Source: Odontesthes bonariensis
Taxonomy: Eukaryota; Chordata; Actinopteri; Atheriniformes; Atherinopsidae
DNA: 64,000 bases
NCBI RefSeq assembly: GCF_027942865.1
Contig: NC_134517.1
Location: 6,777,705 to 6,841,704 of the forward strand
Reading direction: 5' to 3'
The notes beneath the pieces are model-generated. The model was not told the origin of the DNA. It ran no database searches and saw only the letters and a program-made list of their open reading frames with translations. The translations under genes and the position numbers were made by a program. Below are positions 1 to 10,869 of the stretch, piece after piece. How positions within the stretch are numbered: the first letter of the stretch is position 1; each line of letters begins with the position of its first letter.

Positions 1-1010
1 TATGCAATGTCCTGTTAAAAATAAAATTGAAAATTGATATTTGCTTCCATTTATTCATTTTATTTTTTTTAACCTATTTATCTTTAAATAAATAAATAAA
101 TAAATAAGACACAAGTGTTGTATCTGACCATGACTTATCATTAACAATATTTCAAGCTTTTTCTTTTTAACAGAAATAATTGGGTAATATGAAATAATAA
201 CAAAAGTGACAGAAAAACCCAAGAGCTGACGACCGAGCAAGCCTCCTTATGATGTGCCATAAGTGAGATTTATGTTGTAAACCAGTTTATACATGGTTTC
301 AGTGCAAAATCACAGTTTATGTGGTGTCCATCATGATACGTCTCAAAACTGTAATTGTACTATTTTACGAAATCCTAGAAAGTTTAGCACTCATCTTATC
401 GTATAGGCCTCAGGATTCAGGCCATTTAAATAGTATACATGATTAATAATGCATATAAATGTATTACATTATCACTTTACTATATCTCCATTCATAACTT
501 TTCAGTTCATAAACATAAGCAGTTAGATAGATGAACTCCCTTTTCCAATAATACATATCTTTGTTTTTATAAGTACTTTAAAAAAAAGTAAAAAGTTGCG
601 TCTTGTCTGCAAGACTAATTCAGTACTGTTGATGCATCACATATGAGACAGTCATCACTAAAGTCCATGAATACCATAGTCCTTCATCTGGGTTTTAGAT
701 GGCTGCAGAGTACAGCCATAGGCGTTTAGGAAAAGTGACTTCATAGTGGGAGCTTATGTTGCAGCTCGAGTGTGTTCATCCACGAGTGAAATCCAGAATT
801 TACGACAGCCAAATAAGTATATGAAAGTTTCCACAGACATATTTGGTTATTTTCTTCCCCTCTCTCAATGATGGCACTTCTACCCATAACTCCATTGTGA
901 AACAGACAATACAGTCTGTGCCAACTAGCCTGGGTAAAAAAAAAAAAAAACAACAACACTGAAAATATATTGATTACTGAATATGTAATTCAAACAAACT
1001 CAAACTGTAC
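1..1010 (-). other. usp37 intron, no further exon seen
   Basis: AT-rich intronic sequence downstream of the first usp37 coding exon. It holds a short (AATA)n run near 85-110 and an A-rich tract near 937-951. No second usp37 coding exon, RNA gene or clear mobile element was recognised. Confidence 0.6.
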
Positions 1011-1184
1011 CTGGAAGGTTTTGGTAGTTCCACCACAGCTGAATCTGAGGCAGAGGTTAACTTTGTTATCCTTCTCCAAAATCTCAAAAGTTCCCTCTTT
1101 CCATTTGGTGGTGCCCACGTCCATGCTCGTGAACCGTATCTTAACAGCGCCACCACTGGAGAGTTTGGGGACTAAGGCCGCCAT
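1011..1184 (-). CDS. usp37: USP37 first coding exon (gene continues off the left edge)
   Basis: The exon encodes 58 residues starting MAALVPKLSSGGAVKIRFTS and ending GGTTKTFQ. This matches the N-terminal PH-like domain of ubiquitin-specific peptidase 37, a nuclear deubiquitinase that acts in cell-cycle control and DNA replication. The human protein has the recognisable equivalents TKWKEGSFEIVEKENKV and GGIPRIFQ. The ATG at 1184 sits in a good start context (GCCATGG), and the exon ends CAG followed by a GTACAG donor at 1010. No second coding exon (expected to resemble LSHNIKNVVLRPSG) was found in bases 1-1010, so the catalytic domain lies outside the window. Head-to-head position with cnot9 supports the call, because human USP37 and CNOT9 are also divergent neighbours. 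Seen: exon, start and donor. Inferred: gene identity from recalled human sequence. Confidence 0.9.
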
Positions 1185-2139
1185 GGCTTACTATCCTGAT
1201 GGGGCACTTGGTTGGCTTGGACTTGGAATCAAACAAATCCTAAACAAGAGAGATATATTGTGTCAGCAATCACTGCTAAGTCTAACTTAAATAATGTAGA
1301 TTATCACCATTATGCTTTAACAACGTTACTGTGCCATAAAACACTTTGCACAAATGAATAAATAAAACAAAAAAATGTAATAGAGTACTTAATGTCATTT
1401 GTATATTGTCAATGAATAGAAAGCGACCACAAGCTAAAGACTTATAATTAAATATAATTGGGCAACATTAATGGTTAGTAATAGCAATACGGCATACAAC
1501 CTAAAACTGTATATTACGCAGCTTAATAAACACATTAGCTCACGTTGGCCAAAGGTTTACCACAGGGTCTAAGTCACAACAAACTCCAGGTAGACAAAAC
1601 CAATGTGACACAAGTTAGCGCAAAAGCTAACAACAGAAAAACGAAATTTAAAAAGTTGGCAGCACAATTTTGACAAACACGCGAGCATGTTTTACAAAGT
1701 AGGGAAACTCATTCTGCGTATATGAACTGATTAACGGTTCCTTTATTAGGATTAACAGTCTGCGTTTGCATTAGCTATCAAACTAGCCCAATGACAACTC
1801 TAACGCTGCAGCAAAGATGAGCGAAGATACACAACACATTGCTATTTGCGTTCTGTTGCGTCTGACAATGTTAGCATCTTTCTGACAGGACTAGTAATTA
1901 CATATATGTCCGCAACCAGAGAAATTTAATGAAAAGCTAACCGGGACGCAGCAGCCAAGCTCAATTAATATGATGCAGGTAATATCGTCTTCTCATGTAG
2001 CCTCTGAATGGATGGAGGAGGCCGACATTAGCAAGTCTACTAGCAGGCTAGCGCAAGCTAGCTAGCCGGCTAATTTGCTTGATTGTAATTTTGGTGATGA
2101 AAACAACTCACAGTATGATTTAAGTAAGCAGCCCTTTAC

Positions 2140-2270
2140 CTGTCGATGATATTGGACTCGTTTTCAAACTTATGAAACAACGTATCGCATCTATAAGTCG
2201 TCCGAGAGCATAAAGTTTGTTTTGCCGGCATTCACCTGCTCTCCAGTGTCTATATTGTTGACAGTGAAGC
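2140..2270 (-). other. usp37: Probable usp37 5'-UTR exon
   Basis: On the minus strand the sequence reads CATCGACAG followed by GTAAAGGG, a good splice donor ending the exon at 2140. It lies about 950 bp upstream of the coding exon, in the CpG-containing region shared with cnot9. The upstream boundary (transcription start) cannot be read from sequence, so 2270 is approximate. The evidence is the donor and the position only. Confidence 0.4.
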
Positions 2271-2751
2271 CCGTGCACTACGCCTCGCAGCAACGCGCGG
2301 TGATGGCGGGAATGTGAAACTTTACAACGGAAATGATATCCGAGAGTGTAAGCCTTTCATCCTCTCGCGATATTTACGTTGTTTGTATCCATGTTGCCTC
2401 CATTGTCAGAGACCTAGCACAAGATTGTAATATTCGATTATTACAGCTTCCAATTTCAAAGCCTGGATTGTATTGTAAATACACAACAAGTATATCGTTA
2501 AGATTTCGTTATTTTGTTGAGTTTTTGTTCAAAGAAGTTATGTTGCATGAAAGTTTGTTAATTACGCGCGTATCGGATTCGATTTTCCAAGACACTTAGC
2601 AACCAGCTAAAGCTAGCAGTACGGACTCTTGGTTTTTAACAACTTAATTGTGTTGGACCGGTATTAGTTTGCTGTTTAAGTGCACTTTAGCTGATCCAGT
2701 AGTTTGGGGGATTTTTGGCAAATATTTCGAGACCATTGAAAGCTTCAGAGA
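2180..2751. promoter_or_regulatory. Putative bidirectional promoter, usp37/cnot9
   Basis: This is the interval between the inferred usp37 first exon and the cnot9 start codon, and the two genes are transcribed away from each other. It contains a CpG-rich patch (about 2280-2315, including GCAACGCGCGGTGATGGCGGG) in otherwise AT-rich DNA, and no obvious TATA arrangement. Shared promoter function is inferred from gene arrangement, not from a recognised motif. Confidence 0.5.
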
Positions 2752-5700
2752 ATGCTGGCGACAGGAGCGGTGAGTATTTGATATCAAACGGTTCACTAAA
2801 TGTTTAAGTTCTTCAGGGTCTCTTTTACCCCCATTATCTTGCTTTATATGCTCAGAAACATTTTATTTGAAACTTAAGGTTCTCTATCAGAATATTAAGT
2901 GATGTGCCTTGGAAGTTTTATTTTGTTTGGATGTTTGTTATAGATGCAGACTTTGTGCTATCAGGTCCACCGAGGAGAAAATCAGAATCCGAAGACTTTG
3001 TTTATCCCAGGAGGGAAATTTAGTTATAGCAGCAACAAAAAATAAGTGACAAGATGGATGCAATTAAAATGATAAGAATGTTAGAAAAAAATGTAATGTA
3101 AAAGATAGGATTTGCAATTTTCACAAAACTCTTCCAAATCAGTGCATTTCCAAGGTTTGGTCTAATAGTCATCGGTAATAGATTTGACTTTCACCTTCCT
3201 TTTACAGGCTGTAACTAACGTCACAGCCCTGGCCCAGGTAGACCGTGAGAAGATTTATCAGTGGATCAATGAGTTGTCCAGCCCAGAGACTAGGGAAAAT
3301 GCTTTGCTGGAGCTTAGCAAGAAACGCGAGTCAGTGCCAGACCTGGCACCAATGCTCTGGCATTCCTGTGGCACTATTGCTGCCCTGTTGCAGGTATGAC
3401 CAGTCTCTCCCTACATGGAGTACATGGACTCCCTCTGGTGGTATTTCTGTCTTCACCTGCTGAGTGGTCTTGATGTGTTGATTGATGAAGTCATTACTGA
3501 TGAGCATTAACATTTATTACTTCATTAATCTGTTAAAGCGATGGCATTCATACATGGATAACTTTTTCACGAGTGACAATGGATAAAATGTTTCTATTTT
3601 AACTGCGTTATTTTCTTATTTTAGGAAATAGTAAACATCTATCCATCTATAAACCCACCTACACTCACAGCTCACCAGTCTAATAGAGTGTGTAATGCCT
3701 TGGCTCTTCTGCAGTGTGTCGCCTCACATCCAGAGACACGGTAATGAGATGTTCATGGTAACTTTTAATTGCAGGTGTTTCCGGGATAGCAATTACAGAT
3801 TGTCCTTTAAAAGCTTTAACTTTGTCATGCTCCAGAAATATTGTATAGATATCCGTCGTGTTAATAAAGACAATGAATTCACTTATTTTGTCTCCAAACT
3901 AAATGCATAGTTTTTCTTGTTCAATATATACTTTGTTTGTTGTGTATGAACACACTGATTAAAGTGCTTTTAAATCCTCTCAACAGGTCGGCTTTTCTTG
4001 CAGCTCACATTCCTCTTTTCCTTTATCCTTTTCTGCACACTGTGAGCAAAACACGGCCATTTGAGTACCTGCGGCTTACCAGCCTCGGAGTTATAGGTAA
4101 TTTCTCCTTTCTGTTCTAGGTATTTTAGTTGTTGGATGCAGAATTATTTCTGCAGATTCATCATCATTCAGAGTTTCAGAGTCCACGCATTACAATTTCT
4201 TTTCCGTTTACGATAGGTGCCTTGGTCAAAACGGATGAACAAGAAGTGATTAACTTCCTTCTCACAACTGAAATCATCCCGCTGTGTCTCCGCATCATGG
4301 AATCAGGGAGCGAACTCTCCAAGACGGTATTTAACTTAAAAGTATAAGTCAAAAAGTCACCTTTTATGAAGTAATGAAATTGCATCTGCAGTTTATTTTC
4401 CCACCTTTGATAAGGCATTTTGTCATTTTAAATCCCCCTGGCATACTTGAAATTGCTGGGACTCAAGGAGCTATTTGAATATCATTATTTATTTCAAAAT
4501 TGTTGTCTGACATTTTAGATGTAGTCCCTTAAATTCATGACTATAAACACTGTTGTCGTGCAAGTTAGATCATGTATTTTTCTGTCGTGTTTCAGAGCAG
4601 AATAAGAATTGGTACACGCATCACATCATTTTGTTTTTCTTTTTTTCCTTCTTTTAGGTTGCTACCTTCATACTGCAGAAGATACTGTTGGATGACACTG
4701 GGCTGGCTTATATATGCCAGACTTATGAACGTTTCTCTCATGTAGCCATGATTCTTGTAGGTGTTTTTTTTTTAAAGAAATATCTGAATAGGATTAGCTT
4801 GCATCTGTGCCATGTAACACATCATCATTTATCTACAGTGTCTATGACTCTCTTTGCAGGGCAAAATGGTGCTGCAGCTCTCCAAAGAACCGTCAGCTCG
4901 TCTGCTGAAACATGTTGTTCGTTGCTATCTTCGCCTCTCAGATAATCTCAGGTAAAACAGTGTTCTGCAGATGTAGCACACTTCATGTTGTGTCCTGTTT
5001 TAAATGTTTGATTGACGGGGAATCTGTATAACATGGATGTCACGTCAACACCTAGGAGATATGACTGAAAGATTTTGATCAACAGCTCTCACCTCTAGGA
5101 GGAGCCATTGCAACAATGTAATGTATTCCCCATAGTTGCAACAGTGAGAAAATTAATGTTTTGTCTATGTATTTGCAAATCCAGTGAATCTCAAATTATT
5201 TAGTGTTTATTTATTTTGTGCATTTTTGTAGTGTTTTTATATAAAAGTGTCACTCCTTTTGACTTCTAAGAAAGCAATTTTCATGTTCTAGTATCTTATT
5301 ATGGGAGAAGTCAGTGGAAATTTTTACATTTAAAAAAATAAATAAATTTAAAAAAATGTTTACCTTTATTGGAAAAGGGCAGAGAACATTTACAGTATAG
5401 TCCACATGCATCATGATTAAGACAAAAGTTTAAGCTGCCTTTCTGTGCCCAAATTGTTACCAAGTAAGATTTTGTCTCTGATACTGCTCAGCAGATAAGA
5501 TTTTTTAGCAGTCGTGCCATACATTCACCTTTGTTTCACCAGCACAAATATGCTGTGTATGAGGTCACCATGTGTGACACTGCTCACTAGTTTCTTCCTC
5601 CAAGAAAACCATGTATGTTTTTCTGATTTAGCCATCTGCAGTCTGTCAGATTTCAACTGACACCCTTTCAGACCATGCCGTGTTTATTTTAGTCCCACTC

Positions 5701-6762
5701 GCAAGTTTATAGGGAAGGAAATGCAACTGGGGGACAGTTGATTTTACAACTTTCCAGTTTCAATTCAGCATATGCAATGATCAAGCAGTTGAAGTACAAT
5801 TTTAAAATGGGAAGCTTTTGAGTTGGCAGACTACACATATTTTTGCTGCTATTATTGGAAGAGAGTTGGGCTTGGTCTTTCTGGAGTGCTGCTAAGTACT
5901 TGCTTTTGAGACTAACTGCAGCAAGAAGCATTTATGATCTTACATTAATGTAAGCAACTGATCCCACTACAATGTCCTGGGAATTTCTATTTAGCAGCTT
6001 CTAAAGGTCCAGACCTTTGCTTTTGCTTTGTTTAGACGTAATTATGCCCACGAGTGCTAAATGGCTTTGTCAAAAATACCGATACACTGATCAATATCTG
6101 TCTTTTAACCTAAAACTGGAGAAATGTCCTAAGTGATGATTGCATTTTGACACACACTAATGTTTGTACCACTTGTCAGTTTATTGAAAAGAGGGCAATA
6201 TCACCTGAAATCAATGGTGAGATTGATGCTCACTTGCCTTTCACTTAATGATTTTCCATCTTGCCGCAAAAATCTGAATTTGATACCTCACATGGTTCAG
6301 AGTGCTTTGGATAGTTTAATGTTTCAGTTTGGCCCCTCTAGTGCATACTGCAGACAAACCCCTCTCACTTTTTCTGCCTGATAGCTAAGACACTTTCTAA
6401 TACAGTTGGCATCTTAATAAGTATTATCAATAATGCATATGAGGAATGCATTTTCCAGAGAAGTACATACAAAGAGCAGCTATTTGAAGTAGAACAATGG
6501 CCATTTGGAGCCACCAACATAAGAAGTAGTTTATTTAAGCACAAAATGTCTTCAACATACACCAGTTTACAACATCTAACATTTTTTCCTCAGAGCCAGA
6601 GAGGCCCTGCGTCAGTGTTTACCAGACCAGCTGAAGGACAGCACCTTCGCCCAGGTACTGAAGGATGACACCACCACCAAGCGCTGGCTCGCCCAGCTAG
6701 TCAAAAACCTGCAAGAAGGCCAAGTTACTGATGCCAGAGGCATCCCACTCGCTCCACAGTGA
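2752..6762 (+). CDS. cnot9: CNOT9 (RQCD1), CCR4-NOT complex subunit
   Basis: Eight coding exons were read: 2752-2769, 3208-3393, 3625-3740, 3987-4096, 4217-4326, 4658-4756, 4860-4951 and 6594-6762. All junctions are GT-AG, the phases agree throughout, and the spliced CDS is 900 nt (299 residues plus stop), the length of human CNOT9. The product is the armadillo-repeat subunit of the CCR4-NOT deadenylase complex, which binds NOT1 and tryptophan-containing partners such as GW182/TNRC6 and links mRNA decay and microRNA silencing. Recognisable blocks include [40 protein letters not shown] and [20 protein letters not shown]. Only the extreme N terminus differs clearly from human: the first exon encodes six residues, MLATGA. 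Intron 7 is the longest at 1.64 kb. The identification is very secure. Confidence 0.97.
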
Positions 6763-7160
6763 TAGGCTGTGAATTCACAGTGGACTTAAATGGATTCACT
6801 GTTTAGAATTTGTATTTTGCCAAATTTGGTGCTAAGACTGTACTGCACAGTAAAGGACAAAATGGAGGATGATATTTTTGCCTTGAATGAATTCATGTCC
6901 TTTGGTGATGTGACCACAATCACAATTATACATTTTCATAAGACCCCAGACACAGCTGATTTTCTGACCTGACACTTAAATGAATATTTAACAATAATTT
7001 AGATTCATGAATTATACATTGGCTTTTATTTTCTTTGGACAGAAACATTTATTTCATAAGGATTTGGTTTTTGGAGGGATGTTTCTTATTTGAAAGAATT
7101 AACCATTACATGAATTACTATATTTTTTTCCAAGAATAAATTTAACAAAAAAAAAATTGC
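6763..7160 (+). other. cnot9: cnot9 3' UTR with candidate poly(A) signal
   Basis: AT-rich sequence after the cnot9 stop codon. An AATAAA hexamer at 7135-7140 is a good candidate poly(A) signal, with cleavage expected 10-30 bases later. The true transcript end may be further downstream; only the hexamer is seen. Confidence 0.5.
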
Positions 7161-7513
7161 ATTTCCATTAAAATACAAACAAACAACAGCCAAATGGCCA
7201 TTATTGAATCCTAAATCAACGAACATAAATCAACGTATTACTTTTGCTGCAGTGCACACAAAGACATTTCTCTGATAGTCAACACACAGGTGACGACTGC
7301 TTGGGAGACCACCCAAAAACTGTTAAACGTTGGCATTCCATTTTTCTCGTTTAATGCTGTAACTTTCTTCAACATTCCACCACCAATACAAACTGTTAAT
7401 TAGTGCTTCAGACAAGACTTTTTAACGTTTGACTGCAAACATCGGCAAACCTGATTGAAAGGAAATGGCTCTCTTCGGCAGCTTGTGTTAAAGTTGTGCA
7501 CACGTCTGTTTAA

Positions 7514-8237
7514 AGGGATAGTTCGCCTTTTTTGACATGAAGCTGTATGACATCCCATATAGCAATATCATTTATGAACATTTTCTTACCCCCCGCTGCG
7601 TCCTGTGAGCCGAATCCCAGCTGAGTTTTGCGTTCCACGAAGGTAGTCCGGCTAGTTGGCTAGGGTCAAAAAAATAAAGCGTTTTGCTTCTCAAAAAAAT
7701 ATCCGTTCAAAAGAGTAATACATTTGCATCACAAAATGTTGTCCAGGAAAAAGTCAGACCTCGCTTCGCTTGGCGCTATTTTTGCCTCCCTTGATATCAA
7801 TGCGTCCAATGTAAAACAGTGCAGACCGAAGAGCAAACCGAGCACTCCCTAGCCACCTAGCGATAGCCGCACCTGTTACGGTGTTTACTGCTCGGAAGCA
7901 GGGGACTGCTGGGTCTGCTCTTCGGTCTGCACAGTTTTACATTGGACGCATTGATATCAAGGGAGGCAAAAATAGCGCCAAGCGAAGCGAGGTCTGACTT
8001 TTTCCTAGACAACATTTTGTGATGCAAATGTATTACTCTTTTGAACGGATATTTTTTTGAGAAGCAAAACGCTTTATCTTTTTGACCCCAGCCAACTAGC
8101 CGGACTACCTTCGTGGAACGCAAAACTCAGCTGGGATTCGGCTCACAGGACGCAGCGGGGGGTAAGAAAATGTTCATAAATGATATTGCTATATGGGATG
8201 TCATACAGTTTCATGTCAAAAGAGGCGAACTATCCCT
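7514..8237. mobile_element. Foldback MITE flanked by TTAA
   Basis: A 724-bp near-perfect palindrome. The left arm (7514-7834) and right arm (7917-8237) are each 321 bp and are separated by an 82-bp spacer. The element starts AGGGATAGTTCGCC, ends with the complement, and is bounded by TTAA on both sides (7510-7513 and 8238-8241), consistent with a TTAA target-site duplication as in piggyBac-type or Kolobok-type elements. It has no credible transposase ORF, so it would be non-autonomous. A related copy lies in the last znf142 intron (44421-46375), sharing ends and spacer motifs. ORFs across it simply read the arms. Confidence 0.85.
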
Positions 8238-8241
8238 TTAA

Positions 8242-9410
8242 AGACCCATTAATGTGAGCAATGTGTGTTGAAGCAGGGAAACATTTAACAAATGTAGAGC
8301 AGTGATCCTCATAGGACGCGTTGAGAAACACTGGTCTTTGGTTTTTAATGGTGGCTGGAGCAGGTAGTAAGCCTGGGTCACAGTGAGCCTGATGCTGTGT
8401 TCATCATGGCTTCTTCGGGAAGACGATGTGTAAACGAGGCTGAACAGAAACCGAAAATGTAGAGATTCTGTTTTTTACAACTGATCTTTGGTTCTTTATT
8501 ATAGACAAGAATAGATTTATGTGGAAACAGATACTATATAAAGGATGCAACATGTTGAGGGAAGTTAACAGGAGTGTAGGCAGTATCGGTTTGTAAGTTA
8601 GAGTACTTCTTCTTTGGAAAGAAGTGTTGCTTTTCTGGTTCTTTTTTGTTATAGAAGTGCAACTTGAAAAAATTACTATGCATTGGTTTGAATTATTTCA
8701 TTGAGCTGCAGTTCCTGGAAGTGCAACCATTTTTGCGAATGTTTGACAATATAACACAGTCATAATATAACATGTATTTTCACCATTACATTTCAAAACT
8801 ATAATAAACATCTGGATATTTGTACTCATGTCAAAAATAATAATAATCTGGAAAAATCTGAAATTTTGAAAGTGAGAATCTGTAGGAACCCCTCACTGGT
8901 ACCATGTGCAGCAGTTAAGAGATGAAGTGTGTTCTTCTGAAAGTTTTTGTTTCCTGCCATTGTATTTGAAGGCCCATTTTCACAAGCATGATTTCAGTTC
9001 TGAGTTAAACCTGAGTGGCCGGGCTTGTTCAAGGTATTTCATAAATAAACAGTTTTACACTCAACTCAGGACATTAACTGTGTCAGACATTCATCTTCAT
9101 GTCTTGTGGGGCAAGCTCCAGGAAAAGTTTCCTTCAAGTTCTGTCTTGTCAATTAAACATTTTTGAAGCATTCCTAAGATACAGTTCATATGTTTGAGTT
9201 ATTTCCTGAATTAAAATCAGCAATAGTAAGCACCCTTCAATAAAAATGCAAGAATAACCTAAACCTAGAATTTGTTTGAACCTTTATTCAACAGACAAAA
9301 GTACAAAGCAAATTAGTTTCATATAAACAAATCTAGAAATCTAAAATTTGGTGTCCCCAACATCCAACAGAGGTGGGATAAAGTCGTGTTTACCAGTGTG
9401 TCCTGTCATT
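8242..9410. other. Intergenic, no gene seen
   Basis: AT-rich spacer between the foldback element and the LINE complex. No exon with matching splice sites, no RNA gene and no confident repeat was recognised. An open frame at 8906-9166 lacks any familiar motif and is treated as chance. Confidence 0.5.
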
Positions 9411-9469
9411 CAATTTAGTTTTATTTATGTAGCGCCAAATCGCAACAAATGTCACCTCAAAGCGCTTCA

Positions 9470-10115
9470 ATGATGCAGTGATGACGTCACGAGTTCGTGC
9501 CCGCCATAGGACCCTATATAGTGGCGCAAGTCGTTGCGCGCCAGTAGTTGCAATTTTCTCCGTCACAGAGGTGGCGCTGCTACGTGAAGGTTACCTCTAC
9601 TCTACAACCACGAAAGTGGAGAAGAAAACAATGCCGCTGTCAAGAGCAAGAATACTGTAATTAATGATAATGCTGCAGTTTTCGGATCATTTTAATTTTT
9701 TAATTCAGTTAAAAGAGGTGAAGGTTTGAAGCCCCCGGCATCAACAGAGTCTCTGCCCTCTTCTTTGCCTTCACGTATCTGTCCCGTAGCTTCTTCCACA
9801 CATTCTTACAGAACTCTCCCTTTTTCCCCAAAGTTCTGCCAATCTCTGTGCACCAGTTTTGGGAGTTTACGTGCTCCCTGTGCTGTTTCACTGCAGTTTC
9901 GTACAGCTGCCTGTACAAACGCACCTCCTCACTGAGCCTGGTCTCACATCGGTCCATCCGGTTCGTTGTGCTCGGCGCCGCCAAGTTACAAAAGTCGACT
10001 GGTGCACGACAACGAGCTGCGCCGTCTTTTCAAGGGAAGCGCCATGCCTGAAACGTCATTTTGACGTCACGGTGCGACACCGCCGTGACAGACGCGGCAA
10101 CCATGCTACCGCCTT
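9470..10115. mobile_element. DNA-transposon fragment with MADF-type ORF, inserted in LINE tail
   Basis: This GC-richer block separates two parts of the LINE 3' tail (…CTCAAAGCGCTTC and GGTGGAAAGGAACG…). It contains the MADF-like ORF described separately. TGACGTCAC occurs near both ends (about 9481 and 10063), but I could not resolve terminal inverted repeats or a target duplication, so boundaries are approximate. PIF/Harbinger-type origin is inferred from the ORF, because such elements commonly carry a Myb/MADF accessory gene. Confidence 0.5.
9709..9984 (-). CDS. MADF/Myb-SANT-like accessory protein ORF of a DNA transposon
   Basis: An open frame of 91 residues from ATG at 9984. The region RLYRQLYETAVKQHREHV followed by WCTEIGRTLG and VWKKLRDRYVKAKKR has the three-helix MADF pattern: a tryptophan in helix 2 and a W-K-L-R-D-R-Y signature in helix 3. 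MADF and Myb/SANT-like proteins bind DNA and act with DDE transposases in PIF/Harbinger elements. It is probably only the first exon or a truncated gene: it ends soon after the domain and no transposase accompanies it in this block. It is not a host gene, since it sits in the middle of a LINE tail. The domain call is by pattern only. Confidence 0.55.
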   Translation of the reverse strand: MAAPSTTNRMDRCETRLSEEVRLYRQLYETAVKQHREHVNSQNWCTEIGRTLGKKGEFCKNVWKKLRDRYVKAKKRAETLLMPGASNLHLF

Positions 10116-10607
10116 AAGGTGGAAAGGAACGACTCCCTTTTAACAGGAAGAAACCTCTGGCAGAACCAAAGGAAGGGTGACTTCCTTTGTGACTTCCTTT
10201 TCCTTCCTTTCGGGGTTTGAGAGGGCAGAAAAGAGGGGACAACAAACACCACAACACCATTCAAAGGATAGGCTACCAGGGGGGTATTCCTAGAAGCTGG
10301 CTTAGCGGAAAGCCTGGCTTATTTCGCTACTTCCCTACTAACAATTTTTCGTTCCGAGAATGTTCCTGGAACGTTAGCCCTTTGTTTTTAGGTTCTGAGT
10401 ACGTTGATTTTTGGTTTTTTTTTCGGTTCTAATTTGGTTAGCAGGTTACACCTATTTATGTTCCCAGAAGTTATGTGTGTGGTTCCCATATGGTTCCCTT
10501 GCCGTTCCCATATGGTTCCCACAACGTTGTTGGTTAGATATTTGGTTCCCTAGACGTTCTCATGAGGTTCCCCCAACCTTGTTTATTATGTGTTGGTTCC
10601 CCTATAC

Positions 10608-10685
10608 AACCAAAGGGAACGTTTTTAAGTGGTAGATTTTGGTTTGGTTATAACCAAACCTTTAGAGAACCAAAGTCAAACGTTT
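10608..10685 (+). repeat. 78-bp direct repeat, left copy
   Basis: Starts AACCAAAGGGAACGTTTTTA and ends GTCAAACGTTT. It recurs in the same orientation at 13977-14054, near the other end of the nested element. It includes the short palindrome GGTTTGGTTATAACCAAACC, which could be a protein-binding site. Confidence 0.9.
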
Positions 10686-10869
10686 GAATGTTTAATACCA
10701 AATCAATACTGTTAAATACAAGAATAAACATAAAAAAGGGGTGTATTTGCATGGTTTTATTTCAATAAAACAATAATAATAAAATATAAACAAAAAAACA
10801 GTATAAATAAAATACAATTAACTACAATAATTAAAAAAATGGGTGTGGGTGCTGGTGCTGGTATTTGGT

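Noticed and set aside
7857..8123. 88-codon minus-strand ORF (similar frames near 44536-45133)
   Set aside because: They read along palindrome arms of non-coding foldback elements, and the same sequence recurs in both copies of the family.
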